Assembly: GCF_001514495.1 (NCBI RefSeq)
Contig: NZ_BCNM01000012.1
Coordinates: forward strand, 182,338-246,337
Direction of reading: 5' to 3'
DNA from: Paenibacillus pabuli NBRC 13638
GTDB lineage: Bacteria; Bacillota; Bacilli; Paenibacillales; Paenibacillaceae
DNA: 64,000 bases
The position numbers were made by a program, and so were the translations under genes. Positions 55,201 to 64,000 of the stretch are shown one piece after another (position 1 is the first letter of the stretch; every line of letters starts with the position of its first letter). Under the pieces are notes generated by a model. The model worked only from the letters and a program-made list of their open reading frames with translations. It was not told where the DNA came from and made no database searches.

Positions 55201-58200
55201 GAGAACAAGTGAGACGAATTGCGCAGCATTACAGGAAAGAGGGAGCTCAGTTTGATTATGCCAGTGCCAGCTTCACTTTGATGACGGGGAGAAGACACCT
55301 GGAACATCGGGCAGCTTGTGTAGTTCAGCCTTCGGACGATCTGGCCTCCATTTTGGAACAATGGCTTAAAACGGGAGATTCATCACAGATCTATGCGCCG
55401 GATTTAACAGGCCAGCCTTCCAAAGAGCAATCCGTTCTTCGACGTTATGGCAATGAATGTATCCAACAAATAGCTGCGGAATCCTTAGATGATTCGCGCT
55501 ATGTTGAAAACCTGCATACTATTGCAGAACTGTATGTACAAGGATATGAATTGGATTATAACCGGCTTTATTTGACAGAAAAGTATAAAAGAATACCTCT
55601 GCCCACGTATCCCTTTGCACGGGAAAAGTATTGGGTGAGTTCGGGGAGAGCCATTCCTTCCATTGAAAAAGATGTAAACGTGGAGATTTCGGATGCTGCT
55701 CCTGTCACAAAAGAGCGGAGAATAGCCAAGCTTCTCGGGAAGCAATGGAGGCATTCGGCGGTTACAAATCTTGATCCAGCGCATGTAAAAGTTGTGGTTG
55801 GATCTACAAGGGAAAGCGTTGGGCTTGCCAATAAACTTTCACAAATGATACAGGGGAGCCAGGTTGTGCTGGTGAGTGAGGAAGAGCATGACACTGGACG
55901 TCTGCTCGATGTTTTGATGAATTGTGATGCTTTTATAGATCTATCAGGCTGTGACCGGAAGATGGAAACAGAAGAAATGATGCTGGACAAGCTGATCAAC
56001 TGGATAGCACGGCTTCAACACATGATTGACACCCGTGGTCACAAACCTTTAAAGCTGCTTGGAGTCACCATGGGGCTGGAGTCTTTTCAAAACGAGTCGA
56101 TTCACCTTGGCGGAGCAGAACGGGCTGGACTTTACCGTATGTTGCAAAGTGAGTACAGTCATATTATTTCGCGGCATATCGATGTGGACCCGGCGGACAG
56201 TGAGCTTGATATCGCAGCACAAATCGTCCAGGAGTTAACTCATGCGGGGAAGGAACAGGAAGTCTGTTATCGTGAAGGACAGCGGTACAGTGCTTATCTG
56301 GACATACTCGATAACATGAATATACAGCAGTCTGATCATAACCGACTCCCTTTTCCATCCAGTCATGTTCTTTGGGTCACTGGTGGAACTCGCGGTCTAG
56401 GGTTGCTGTGTGCGCAGCATGCAGTTCAGCACTATGGGGTCCGAAAACTTGTTCTGATCGGTCAGACCCCGTTTCCGCCTCGGAATGACTGGTGGGCACG
56501 ACGCGGGGACCAGGACGAGATCGGCAGCAAAGTTAGAGCAATCCTGGAGTTGGAGAAGCGTAGCGTACAGATTGAGGTCCTGTCTTTTGATATAGGAAAT
56601 AAGGAAAAACTTCTGCTGGCAGCAGATCATATACGTTCAACGATGGGTGCAGCCGGAGGGGTAATTCACGCAGCTGGCATAGCCGATATGGAGAATCCCG
56701 CCTTTATTCGTAAACCGCTGGAGTCGATTCGGAGGGTATTATCCCCCAAAATATTAGGCACTGCAGCACTCTATGAATGCTTCCGTCACGATCCATTGCA
56801 ATTTTTTGTCCTGTTCTCTTCCGTGGCTGGAGCCATTTCAAAACTTGGTGTTGGACAAAGCGATTATGCCATGGCTAACACCTACATGGATTATTATGCC
56901 GCAGCGAACGCCCTTACCAGTCCACTTATCAGCATCCAATGGCCGAACTGGAAGGAATCCGGGATGGGTGAGTTCCCAAGTCAAGCGTATAACGAAACCG
57001 GCCTGCTCAGCATCACGGATGAAGAAGGACTGAAGCTGCTGGACTGGGCACTAATCACCCAACCAAGCGCAGTCATGCTTCCGGCAATCATGAGCAGCGA
57101 GTCCATTGATGCTGAGGGGCAGGCGGGGATTACCAGAAAGGTTGAAGCTGAAAAGATGTCCGAAATACCCATCACAAATGGCGCTCCCATCGCTGATACA
57201 TCAGAGACATTACAATTGAAATTAAGTTCCATATTCGCCGAGGAGTTGTGTATTGAAGCCGAGAAAATGCATCCGGACCGATCCTTCGAACATTTCGGAA
57301 TGGATTCGATCATGATTGCTCAGCTTGCACGGCGGATGGAACGGGAGCTTCAAATTCCTGTGGTGGAACCCCATCTCTTTTTGGACCACCCAACGATCGC
57401 AGAGCTGACAGGGGCTTTGCTGCCAAAATACGTAACGAGAGCGCGCATATCTCCCAAACAGATCAACAGACCTGAAGAGCAGCAGATTATCCAGCCATCC
57501 AAAGCACGTTCCCGAGTGGCCATCATTGGCATGGCCTGTCATTTCCCGGATGCGGTGAACCTGGAGCAATTCTGGAACAATCTGAAGACAGGCAAAAACA
57601 GTATACGTGAAATTCCGTCAACCCGGTGGGACTGGAGAATGTATTACCATCCTGATGGCAAAGCAGGGACAAGTATGAGCAAATGGGGAGCTTTTCTCGA
57701 TGGCCTGGAAATGTTTGATCCCGATTTTTTCGGAATGGATCATTCTCTGGCAAGTCATCTGGACCCATTGCAAAGGCAGTGGCTTGAGGTTAGCGCCGAA
57801 GCACTTGCCGATGCAGGATATGGAAAAACTCAGCTTGAGTCGCTTCAGGTTGGTGTGTTTGCAGGGGCAAGAACAGGTCATTTCATGAGCAAAATACGTC
57901 AGAACAACAAACAAACCATTATTGGTACAGGTCAAAATTTTATTACAGCACATTTGGCTCATTTATATAATCTCAGAGGTCCCAACATGGTGGTGGACAC
58001 CGCCTGTTCCAGTTCTCTGACAGCCATTCATCTGGCTGCCCGGAGTTTGCAGAATGGTGAAGCGGATCTGGTGATCGCCGGTGGGGTTGAAGTTTTACTG
58101 GATGAGACTCCTTATCTTTCCCTGACCGCATCAAAGGTACTGTCACCAGATGGACAATGTAAAACCTTTGATGCCTCTGCCAACGGAATTGGGGTTGGGG

Positions 58201-58946
58201 AGGGCTGTGGAGTAATCGTCATGAAACGATTGGAACAGGCCATAGCGGACGGTGACAAAATCTACGGAGTGATTGATGGTTCTGCAATTAATAATGATGG
58301 TCATACGATGGGCGTGACTACACCGAACCCGCAGGCCCAGCAGGCGTTGATTGAACGTGCCATCAAAGATGCCAATATTGACCCGACTTCAATCAGTTAT
58401 GTGGAAACACATGGAACAGGCACGGTCATTGGAGATCCCATTGAGCTTAAAGCGTTAACCCAAGTGCTGGGAACCGGTATGGAAAAGGGAGATCTTTGCG
58501 GCGTAGGAAGTGTCAAAAGCAATGTGGGACATCTGTTAAGTGCAGCAGGGGCAGTTAGCATGATCAAGGTTTTGCTGAGTATGGTTCATGGCCAGCTCCC
58601 GCCCAGTTTGAATTGTCCGCACCCGAATCCGAGATTTCGGTTTGAAGAAAGTCCGTTATTCCTTGTTCAAGAACTTACACCCTGGACCAATAAAGTGTTG
58701 CGTGCGGGTGTCAGTGCGTTTGGACTCGGAGGAAATAATGCTCATATCCTTGTCAGCAATGAAGGTGTCCCGGACCCAAATAAAGCGACACTGGAGCCTC
58801 GCTTCAATCGCATTATCTGGAACAGAGACCGGTTTTGGCCGGATGAGGTTGAGGAGAAAAACTTGGTGGTTGGATCGTATTCAGGACAAACCAATCGTAA
58901 GCCTGAGCATATGCTGTCTTTCTTCACACCGAAAAAATTGCAGTAA
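52239..58946 (+). CDS. trans-AT PKS protein 3: cMT-ACP-KS-KR-ACP-KS
   Basis: About 2,235 residues. A C-methyltransferase (~1-360) has the SAM-binding EIGAGTGGTS (~178). The first ACP has GVDSIT (~443). KS3 has DTACSSS (~707), EAHGTGT and MGHSIAAAG. KR has TGGTRGLG (~1381) and SDYAMANTYMD. The second ACP has GMDSIM (~1690). The C-terminal KS4 has DTACSSS (~1923), ETHGTGT and NVGHLLSAAG. The cMT would methylate the alpha carbon of the intermediate made by KS-DH-KR of protein 2. KS3-KR-ACP should leave a beta-hydroxyl. KS4 is completed by protein 4. I chose the ATG at 52239 behind GGGGGGAA; an in-frame ATG at 52212 has a weaker SD. Confidence 0.94.
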   Translation: MEELNQLLSRLLCSGLHTAGLLNKLQAGDAAPASASAEMPVSLIKRYGRWWRESLVYLQKYGYFTSTGSVNPLNQTIDIDTDGAQAWKEWDKKKGLWLSDPNVSAYIPLLEATLRALPDILTGQKSGTDIIFPNSSMRLVENIYMNNPAADYFNAILADRVAASIKQQLVKDPGAHIRIVEIGAGTGGTSQAVFTRLNDFHPHILEYCYTDLSQAFLSHAQQAYGPQYPYLTYGTFDLSKPVSTQSLQAGTYDIAIATNVMHAAPQIRLALRNVKALLRCQGVFLINEITENTLMNHLTFGLLDGWWGYEDPALRISGGPLLEQETWKNVLLSEGFGEVQLLAHSEEFKGQQVIMGTSNGVVRQQTVKHELNVKHEAQRQTSRISQDIQKKPSEIRLPEVERSRSSEEKLKYIKEVLVRTLCESLKVEAQLIDHDEAFSDYGVDSITGVRLIYSINERLGTELFTTDIFDFPCVNQLAQYIAPMVQVEQVEPEQQTQLQGRSAIKPDVQQTRQMDIGEEREFKLGDAKQSHFEDSITSSSSVSRHKDIAIIGYSGRFPQSDNVDELWAHLAAGHDLIQRGARWTSEQTGASIGKTETNHGAFLEDSDCFDPLFFKISNIEAMHMDPQQRLFLEESWKTLEHAGYAGEIIQGRKCGVYTGYCGGDYEKLMGEQAPAQAFWGNAASIVPARVSYFLNLQGPAIAVDTACSSSLVAIHLACQALWSGEVELALAGGVFVQSTPDFYLSAHRAGMLSPVGRCHTFDERADGFVPGEGVGVLLLKRLEDAIQDGDHVHGIIKGSSINQDGSTNGITAPSRASQERLERQLYEQFGVNPDQIQMVEAHGTGTKLGDPIEFEALNRSFRKYTSRSQYAAIGSIKSNMGHSIAAAGIAGVIKLLLALKHQQIPPSIHYSKANPNIDFLNSPFYVSTQLSPWHTPPGQKRAALVSSFGFSGTNAHLAIEEPPGERSPSIHKPGYLLVLSAQSTGQLREQVRRIAQHYRKEGAQFDYASASFTLMTGRRHLEHRAACVVQPSDDLASILEQWLKTGDSSQIYAPDLTGQPSKEQSVLRRYGNECIQQIAAESLDDSRYVENLHTIAELYVQGYELDYNRLYLTEKYKRIPLPTYPFAREKYWVSSGRAIPSIEKDVNVEISDAAPVTKERRIAKLLGKQWRHSAVTNLDPAHVKVVVGSTRESVGLANKLSQMIQGSQVVLVSEEEHDTGRLLDVLMNCDAFIDLSGCDRKMETEEMMLDKLINWIARLQHMIDTRGHKPLKLLGVTMGLESFQNESIHLGGAERAGLYRMLQSEYSHIISRHIDVDPADSELDIAAQIVQELTHAGKEQEVCYREGQRYSAYLDILDNMNIQQSDHNRLPFPSSHVLWVTGGTRGLGLLCAQHAVQHYGVRKLVLIGQTPFPPRNDWWARRGDQDEIGSKVRAILELEKRSVQIEVLSFDIGNKEKLLLAADHIRSTMGAAGGVIHAAGIADMENPAFIRKPLESIRRVLSPKILGTAALYECFRHDPLQFFVLFSSVAGAISKLGVGQSDYAMANTYMDYYAAANALTSPLISIQWPNWKESGMGEFPSQAYNETGLLSITDEEGLKLLDWALITQPSAVMLPAIMSSESIDAEGQAGITRKVEAEKMSEIPITNGAPIADTSETLQLKLSSIFAEELCIEAEKMHPDRSFEHFGMDSIMIAQLARRMERELQIPVVEPHLFLDHPTIAELTGALLPKYVTRARISPKQINRPEEQQIIQPSKARSRVAIIGMACHFPDAVNLEQFWNNLKTGKNSIREIPSTRWDWRMYYHPDGKAGTSMSKWGAFLDGLEMFDPDFFGMDHSLASHLDPLQRQWLEVSAEALADAGYGKTQLESLQVGVFAGARTGHFMSKIRQNNKQTIIGTGQNFITAHLAHLYNLRGPNMVVDTACSSSLTAIHLAARSLQNGEADLVIAGGVEVLLDETPYLSLTASKVLSPDGQCKTFDASANGIGVGEGCGVIVMKRLEQAIADGDKIYGVIDGSAINNDGHTMGVTTPNPQAQQALIERAIKDANIDPTSISYVETHGTGTVIGDPIELKALTQVLGTGMEKGDLCGVGSVKSNVGHLLSAAGAVSMIKVLLSMVHGQLPPSLNCPHPNPRFRFEESPLFLVQELTPWTNKVLRAGVSAFGLGGNNAHILVSNEGVPDPNKATLEPRFNRIIWNRDRFWPDEVEEKNLVVGSYSGQTNRKPEHMLSFFTPKKLQ

Positions 58947-58959
58947 GGGGGAACTGTCG

Positions 58960-61900
58960 TTGATAGGACGCAGTCAGGAAACATACGTGCAACGGTTAAG
59001 CCACAGCAACGCCATCGTTCAGGATCATCGTGTACACGGAATTTGTACGTTACCCGGGGTCACCCTGCTGGATATGATCTATCGTTTGTCGGCTTTATAT
59101 ATAGAGACACATTCCATCGAATTGCGCCAGATTTTGTTTACAACGCCTATTGTGACAACAGAGCAATTGGATCGCGAGATTGCTGTGACGTTCTCGCCGG
59201 TACCTTCGGAGATGCAGTGGGGGGTAACCATTACAAGCAAAAAAGTGATGAATGGTATCATCGATCAAAGCAGTGAAGAACAACATATGCAATGTACGAT
59301 GTTTCTTGTTGATCCCGAGTCTAATCCGCCGGTGATCCATGTTCAGGATCTGAAAACTCAATCCCGGGATCAGTGGAGCATGGATGAGGTTTATCAATTG
59401 GCGAGGCAGGTCAACATCGAACATGGGCCATTTATGCAAACTTCAGGGGTCGTCTACCAATATGAGAATCAGGAGCTTATGTGTCTGAATCTCAGTGATG
59501 AGGCTTCCGTTTACTCTGATGAGTTTTATGCACATGCAGCTTTTTTGGATGGGGCAACGTTTGCAGGCTCCTCATTTCGTTTAAAGGGAAAAGCACGGGG
59601 GATGTTTGATGATCAGATTCCCTATATTCCTTTTATGATTGAACGCTTCCGTATTTATGGACCGTTACCTGACAACATTGGTGTGTATTCGCTCGCTCGA
59701 CCATTGACAAACGACCATTCTGTCTCATCACCAGATCTGGTTTCAACAGATATTTGGGTGGTTGATTCTGCTGGCAAGTCCTTGGTTGAATTTGAGCGTT
59801 TAACCGCCAAACGCATTCGTAGTCCTCATTTGATACAGAAATGGGCCGACGTACATCAGCATCCAAATGGAGTAGAAGCGTCAGAATCAGAGGATGCAGC
59901 TGTACGAGAGCATGTCCCACAGGTCAGCATACAAGAGTCACAGGTCAGCAAACATGGCACATCCGAATTATTGAATCAGCGAAGAATTGTTCCAGAAGGG
60001 AACATGAAGCAGGTTGGGGACTATTTAAAGGAAGAGATAGGCAAAGTGCTTGGAACACCAGAAGCGATCTTGGACACAGAGCTGGGATTTTATCAGATGG
60101 GACTGGATTCCTTACAGCTTATCAACCTTTCAAGGACGCTGGAGAACAAAGTGAAGGAGCAGCTTTACCCCACGCTGTTATTTGAATATTCCAATATCCA
60201 TTCTCTTGCTGCATACCTGCACCAACATTGGCCTGAGGCATTTACTGAAAATCAGTATGCAGAGAACAAGGCTTCGGCCAGCAAGGCAAGCACCGGAACT
60301 TCGGAACGCGATCTTGATCAGAGAAAGAGTGATCATTACTCATCGATCTTGCTCGAACCCTTCTGGGAAGAAGTCACGCTGCATATGCGTAACACCTCAA
60401 ATAAGGTGCGCAGCCACGTTATCATTCTTTGCGGGCAGGCAGCTGGACATGATCAAATGATCAAGGAATGCTTTCCGCAATCCGAGGTTGTCACCCTGAC
60501 AAGTGAACGTACTATGCCACAATCATTTGAACAAATGTGCGAACAATGTATAGTCTGGCTTCAGAATTACATGCAGCGGATTCCCAAAGCGGAGACCTAC
60601 ATTCAATTGATTGGCCCGTCAGGAACCGACACTGATTTTTCAGGCGCTATGGGAGCGCTATTAAGAACAGCTCATGCTGAGAACCCTCATCTGCACGGGC
60701 AGATCATCACGGTGGATGATATTCATAACGTCACAAGAACCCAATGGACGGACTGGTTGGATAAGGAGCGGTTAACACATTCCTCGGGAGTCATTGAAGT
60801 GTATTACACTGGAAAATCTCGTGTACGGAGGGTGAAAAAATACCGTGAGAAGCTGATACCGATGCCGCTGAAAAGCCAGTATGTTGCAAAAGATGGTGTT
60901 TATCTGATTACAGGTGGATTGGGTGGATTAGGCTTGATGGTAGGTCGCCATTTGGCTGAGCAAGGGAGGGTTACATTGGCGCTGGTCGGGCGTTCTTCTC
61001 TTGGCAAAAAAGAGTCCGATAAGATATCCGAGTTGAAGAGTCTGGGAGCGGATGTTCATTATTTTCAGGCGGATCTAACGCATAGCGAGCAGACGAGTCA
61101 TGTCATCCAGCAGATTCGGACCAGTCTAGGAATTATTCGGGGAATCGTACACTGTGCAGGAATTACCCGGGACCAATTCATTTTACAGAAAACAAAAGAG
61201 AATATTTCGGAAGTGCTAGGCCCTAAAGTGAGCGGACTTTGGTACCTGGATGAATATACTCGTGATGAACCACTGGACTTTTTTATTTTATTCTCTTCAC
61301 TATCGGCTGTGCTCGGGAATATGGGACAAGCAGATTATGCTTGTGGTAACGCTTTTATGGATCGATTTGCAGAGCGGCGTCAGCAACAGGTTGTGGGAGG
61401 ACAGCGATCAGGCAGAACCATTTCAATTAATTGGCCCTTATGGGCCAATGGAGGCATGTCGATCGATCCAGTTTACGAGCAGCAGTTGGAAGCCAAAACG
61501 GGATTAGTTCCGCTGCCTCTGAGCGTAGGAATCCAACTATTCGATTCGCTTATGATGAATGCTTCAACGCAGACTGTTGTGATGTATGGTAAACCTTCGT
61601 TTATCCGAAGTTTTGTGCAAACGACTATCCCTGTGGAGGGCTTTTCTGCAGCAAAAGTTTTAAATCATGAGGTTCCTCGAAAAGAAAAGCGGCCATCAGG
61701 AATGCATACAGAAGATATAGCCATTATTGGTGTGGCTGGCCGCTATCCGATGGCTCGGAATGTGGATGAATTTGCTGCCAATCTGTTATCAGGCAAGGAT
61801 TGCATTACAGGCTTTCCGATCGAACGTTGGGAACAGGGGCGTTTCTCGTATACGCCGGATTCATATTATCAGTTTGGGGGATTCATCGATAAGATTGATG

Positions 61901-64000
61901 AGTTCGATCCACTATTTTTTAATTTATCTCCCCGTCAGGCGGAGATGATGGACCCCCAGGCAAGACTTTTTCTGGAGACGGCATGGGAAGCCTGTGAAGA
62001 TGCGGGATTTCGCGTTGAACGCAGTCAGCACCAGGATGCTTCAACAGGTACCCGGAGTGTAGGTGTATTTGCCGGTGTATTCTGGAATCATTATGAGCTG
62101 TTTGCATCGGAATTGACAGATCGCGGTGTACCTACATCCTTGGGGGTCAGCGCAGCGTCCATTGCAAACATGGTATCGTATTGCATGAATTTCCATGGTC
62201 CTTCTCTTGCGGTAGATACGATGTGTTCCTCCGCATTAACGGCCATTCATCTGGCCTGCGAAAGCATTCGAAATGAGGAATGTGAGTATGCTCTTGCTGG
62301 CGGAGTCAACGTCATTACGCATCCACATCGATACATGTTTTTGAAGGAGGCACAGCTGTTGTCATCCGATGGACGGTGTCGCAGTTTTGGAGAGGGTGGA
62401 GATGGATATGTGCCTGGAGAGGGAGCCGGAACGGTATTGCTGACCAGTCTGCGTCATGCCGAAGAGGAAGGTTATTCCATTTATGGTGTCATCAAAGGGT
62501 CTGCAATCAATCACGGAGGAAAAACATCAGGTCCAACGGTACCAGATTCAACTGCACAGTCGGAAGTTATTAAGGCGGCCTTCAAACGTTCAGGGGTTGA
62601 TCCTCGAACAGTCAGTTATTTTGAAACACACGGCACAGGAACGTCCCTTGGAGATCCGATCGAGGTACAGGGACTGAACAAAGCATTGGCGGACGGGGCA
62701 CTGCCGGAACAGAGTTGTGCAATTGGTTCACTGAAGTCCAATATCGGGCATTTGGAAGCGGCTGCGGGTGTAGCTGCATTAACCAAGGTACTGTTACAGA
62801 TGAAATACAACCGGATTTTTCCTTCCTTGCATGCGGAGCACCTTAATCCGTATATTCCTTTTCAGCACACACCTTTTTATGTGGAGAGGGAAGGAAGGGA
62901 CTGGAGAACTGTGAAGGCAGATCGTAACACTCCAGAGACCGGACCCTTGCGAGCGGGTATTAGCTCCTTTGGGGCAAACGGCAGTAACGCCCATATGATA
63001 ATTGAACAATATATATCGACAGCAGTAAATTCCAGTTCGGATTTGGAGTCCGAGCTTCCAGCCATTGTTCCGTTCTCTGCCAAAAACCAAACAAGTCTGT
63101 TTGAACATGTACGCAACATGATGAATTATCTCTCCACCGGTGAAGGACATCCAAATTCCACCGCCACACCTGGAATCAAGCTATCCAATCTGGCATACAC
63201 GCTGCAGGTGGGCAGAGAGCACATGCGATACAGGGTTGCTTTTGTTGTCAGTTCTCTTGAAGAGCTGAAAAGAAAATGTGCAGAATATGTGCAAAGCAAG
63301 GATCAAGGCCTGGAGAAGGGATCGTTGAACAGTCGGGTTGGTTATGAGGGAGAAGTCCGGCTTCAAGAAGATGGTATCACAGAACTGTTTCAATCAGATG
63401 AAGACATTCGGACAGCAATCGAAATCTGGATGAACAAGAGAAAGCTGGCTTCAATCGCAGAAGTATGGGCTAAAGGAATTACCATTGATTGGAACAGCAT
63501 GTACCAGAAGGACAGCAAGCCCACTCGGATCAGTCTCCCTACCTATTCATTTCAAAGAGAGCGCTATTGGGTCCCCATGGTCCATGCAAAAGGGGCGAGC
63601 GGGACGGTTGGTTTCGGCAAAAAGGCGACAGTGCTGCACTCCATGCTGCACCATAACCGTTCGGATCTGCTGCGAGGCCAGTGGTACAGCAGTCAGTTCA
63701 GCGGCAGTGAGCCCTTCTTAAGCGATCATGTGGTGCAAGGGCACAAGCTGCTTCCAGCTGTCGTTCAGCTGGAAATGGCCCGGGCAGCAGCGGCGCACGC
63801 GGCGAATTGGCCTCCGCGCACGCACAGTCTGCTGCTGCGCCATGTAAGGTGGAGCAGGCCGCTCGTCGTTGGGGAGGAGCCTGTGGAGGTTCATCTCGCG
63901 CTTGATGCCGAGACAGATGGGAGCCTGTCCTTTGAAATAGGGGCAGTGTCATCACATGAGGCTGCAAACGAGTCTGGCGAAGCGGGGTATAGCCAAGGAA
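58960..64000 (+). CDS. trans-AT PKS protein 4, partial: DH-ACP-KR-KS-DH...
   Basis: An open frame from TTG 58960 (SD AAGGGGGA) to the right edge, at least 1,680 residues. DH has HRVHGICTLP (~24), but its second motif reads FLDGATF, keeping Asp and lacking the usual Gln/His. ACP has GLDSLQ (~383). KR has GGLGGLG (~653) and ADYACGNAFMD. KS5 has DTMCSSA (~1089), with Met before the active Cys, ETHGTGT and NIGHLEAAAG. A second DH begins with HVVQGHKLLP (~1590) and is cut by the window. DH-ACP-KR completes the module begun by KS4 of protein 3; KR placed after ACP is a known trans-AT order. Base composition becomes very GC-rich from about 63720. Confidence 0.92.
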   Translation, partial: MIGRSQETYVQRLSHSNAIVQDHRVHGICTLPGVTLLDMIYRLSALYIETHSIELRQILFTTPIVTTEQLDREIAVTFSPVPSEMQWGVTITSKKVMNGIIDQSSEEQHMQCTMFLVDPESNPPVIHVQDLKTQSRDQWSMDEVYQLARQVNIEHGPFMQTSGVVYQYENQELMCLNLSDEASVYSDEFYAHAAFLDGATFAGSSFRLKGKARGMFDDQIPYIPFMIERFRIYGPLPDNIGVYSLARPLTNDHSVSSPDLVSTDIWVVDSAGKSLVEFERLTAKRIRSPHLIQKWADVHQHPNGVEASESEDAAVREHVPQVSIQESQVSKHGTSELLNQRRIVPEGNMKQVGDYLKEEIGKVLGTPEAILDTELGFYQMGLDSLQLINLSRTLENKVKEQLYPTLLFEYSNIHSLAAYLHQHWPEAFTENQYAENKASASKASTGTSERDLDQRKSDHYSSILLEPFWEEVTLHMRNTSNKVRSHVIILCGQAAGHDQMIKECFPQSEVVTLTSERTMPQSFEQMCEQCIVWLQNYMQRIPKAETYIQLIGPSGTDTDFSGAMGALLRTAHAENPHLHGQIITVDDIHNVTRTQWTDWLDKERLTHSSGVIEVYYTGKSRVRRVKKYREKLIPMPLKSQYVAKDGVYLITGGLGGLGLMVGRHLAEQGRVTLALVGRSSLGKKESDKISELKSLGADVHYFQADLTHSEQTSHVIQQIRTSLGIIRGIVHCAGITRDQFILQKTKENISEVLGPKVSGLWYLDEYTRDEPLDFFILFSSLSAVLGNMGQADYACGNAFMDRFAERRQQQVVGGQRSGRTISINWPLWANGGMSIDPVYEQQLEAKTGLVPLPLSVGIQLFDSLMMNASTQTVVMYGKPSFIRSFVQTTIPVEGFSAAKVLNHEVPRKEKRPSGMHTEDIAIIGVAGRYPMARNVDEFAANLLSGKDCITGFPIERWEQGRFSYTPDSYYQFGGFIDKIDEFDPLFFNLSPRQAEMMDPQARLFLETAWEACEDAGFRVERSQHQDASTGTRSVGVFAGVFWNHYELFASELTDRGVPTSLGVSAASIANMVSYCMNFHGPSLAVDTMCSSALTAIHLACESIRNEECEYALAGGVNVITHPHRYMFLKEAQLLSSDGRCRSFGEGGDGYVPGEGAGTVLLTSLRHAEEEGYSIYGVIKGSAINHGGKTSGPTVPDSTAQSEVIKAAFKRSGVDPRTVSYFETHGTGTSLGDPIEVQGLNKALADGALPEQSCAIGSLKSNIGHLEAAAGVAALTKVLLQMKYNRIFPSLHAEHLNPYIPFQHTPFYVEREGRDWRTVKADRNTPETGPLRAGISSFGANGSNAHMIIEQYISTAVNSSSDLESELPAIVPFSAKNQTSLFEHVRNMMNYLSTGEGHPNSTATPGIKLSNLAYTLQVGREHMRYRVAFVVSSLEELKRKCAEYVQSKDQGLEKGSLNSRVGYEGEVRLQEDGITELFQSDEDIRTAIEIWMNKRKLASIAEVWAKGITIDWNSMYQKDSKPTRISLPTYSFQRERYWVPMVHAKGASGTVGFGKKATVLHSMLHHNRSDLLRGQWYSSQFSGSEPFLSDHVVQGHKLLPAVVQLEMARAAAAHAANWPPRTHSLLLRHVRWSRPLVVGEEPVEVHLALDAETDGSLSFEIGAVSSHEAANESGEAGYSQG

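Noticed and set aside
41993..64000. Possible cis-AT type I PKS
   Set aside because: No intact AT domain with GHSxG occurs within the synthase proteins; the only intact ATs are on the separate AT-AT-ER protein.

Overview
The window looks like chromosome of a spore-forming Paenibacillus. The gene content fits this: a YjcZ-type sporulation peptide, a YidC/SpoIIIJ insertase, a des-desK-desR cold-response operon in Bacillus order, a giant DUF11 repeat protein, SLH-domain surface proteins, and many TTG/GTG starts behind strong purine-rich Shine-Dalgarno (SD) sites. I see no tRNA, rRNA, CRISPR array or intact insertion sequence.

Layout. 1-796: the 5' part of a membrane diguanylate cyclase gene that runs off the left edge. 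1029-9442: a very long DUF11-repeat protein read as two ORFs that overlap by ATGA; the repeat pattern continues across the overlap, which suggests one gene split by a frame change. 9.6-13.3 kb: small genes (YolD-like, YjcZ-like), a decayed amino-acid permease, ferritin, a polysaccharide deacetylase and a lipoprotein. 13.4-16.3 kb: the desaturase and its two-component system on the minus strand, with a recognisable promoter and palindromic operators. 16.7-20.4 kb: YitT, a 53-residue Lys/Cys/Tyr-rich minus-strand protein, and a ROK regulator next to a sugar isomerase-like TIM barrel. 20.5-25.6 kb (minus): a ComA/ComP-like two-component pair and a surface serine hydrolase with SLH domains. 26-35.8 kb: a TerD-like 716-residue protein, a P-loop kinase, a PadR/SEDS pair, an SgrR-type regulator, a DUF4173-type membrane protein and YidC.

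36.2-64 kb: undecaprenyl-diphosphatase, a polyprenol/phytol-kinase-like enzyme, then a trans-AT polyketide synthase (PKS) operon that continues beyond the right edge. It contains a PksB/BaeB-like metallo-hydrolase, one protein with two acyltransferases and an enoylreductase (AT-AT-ER), and four large synthase proteins without active built-in AT domains. Read in order the domains are KS-(AT-like relic)-DH | KR-ACP-KS-DH-KR | cMT-ACP-KS-KR-ACP-KS | DH-ACP-KR-KS-DH... (| marks a protein boundary). Every boundary falls inside a module. No loading module is visible. The predicted chain is unsaturated, with one alpha-methyl group and at least one hydroxyl. I could not match the cluster to a named compound.

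The strongest points for follow-up are the PKS cluster with its large degenerate AT-like insert, the GC-rich DH segment at the right end, the two-module alternation and frame break in the DUF11 protein, the small Lys/Cys/Tyr-rich gene, and the crossing inverted repeats at 30941-31010.
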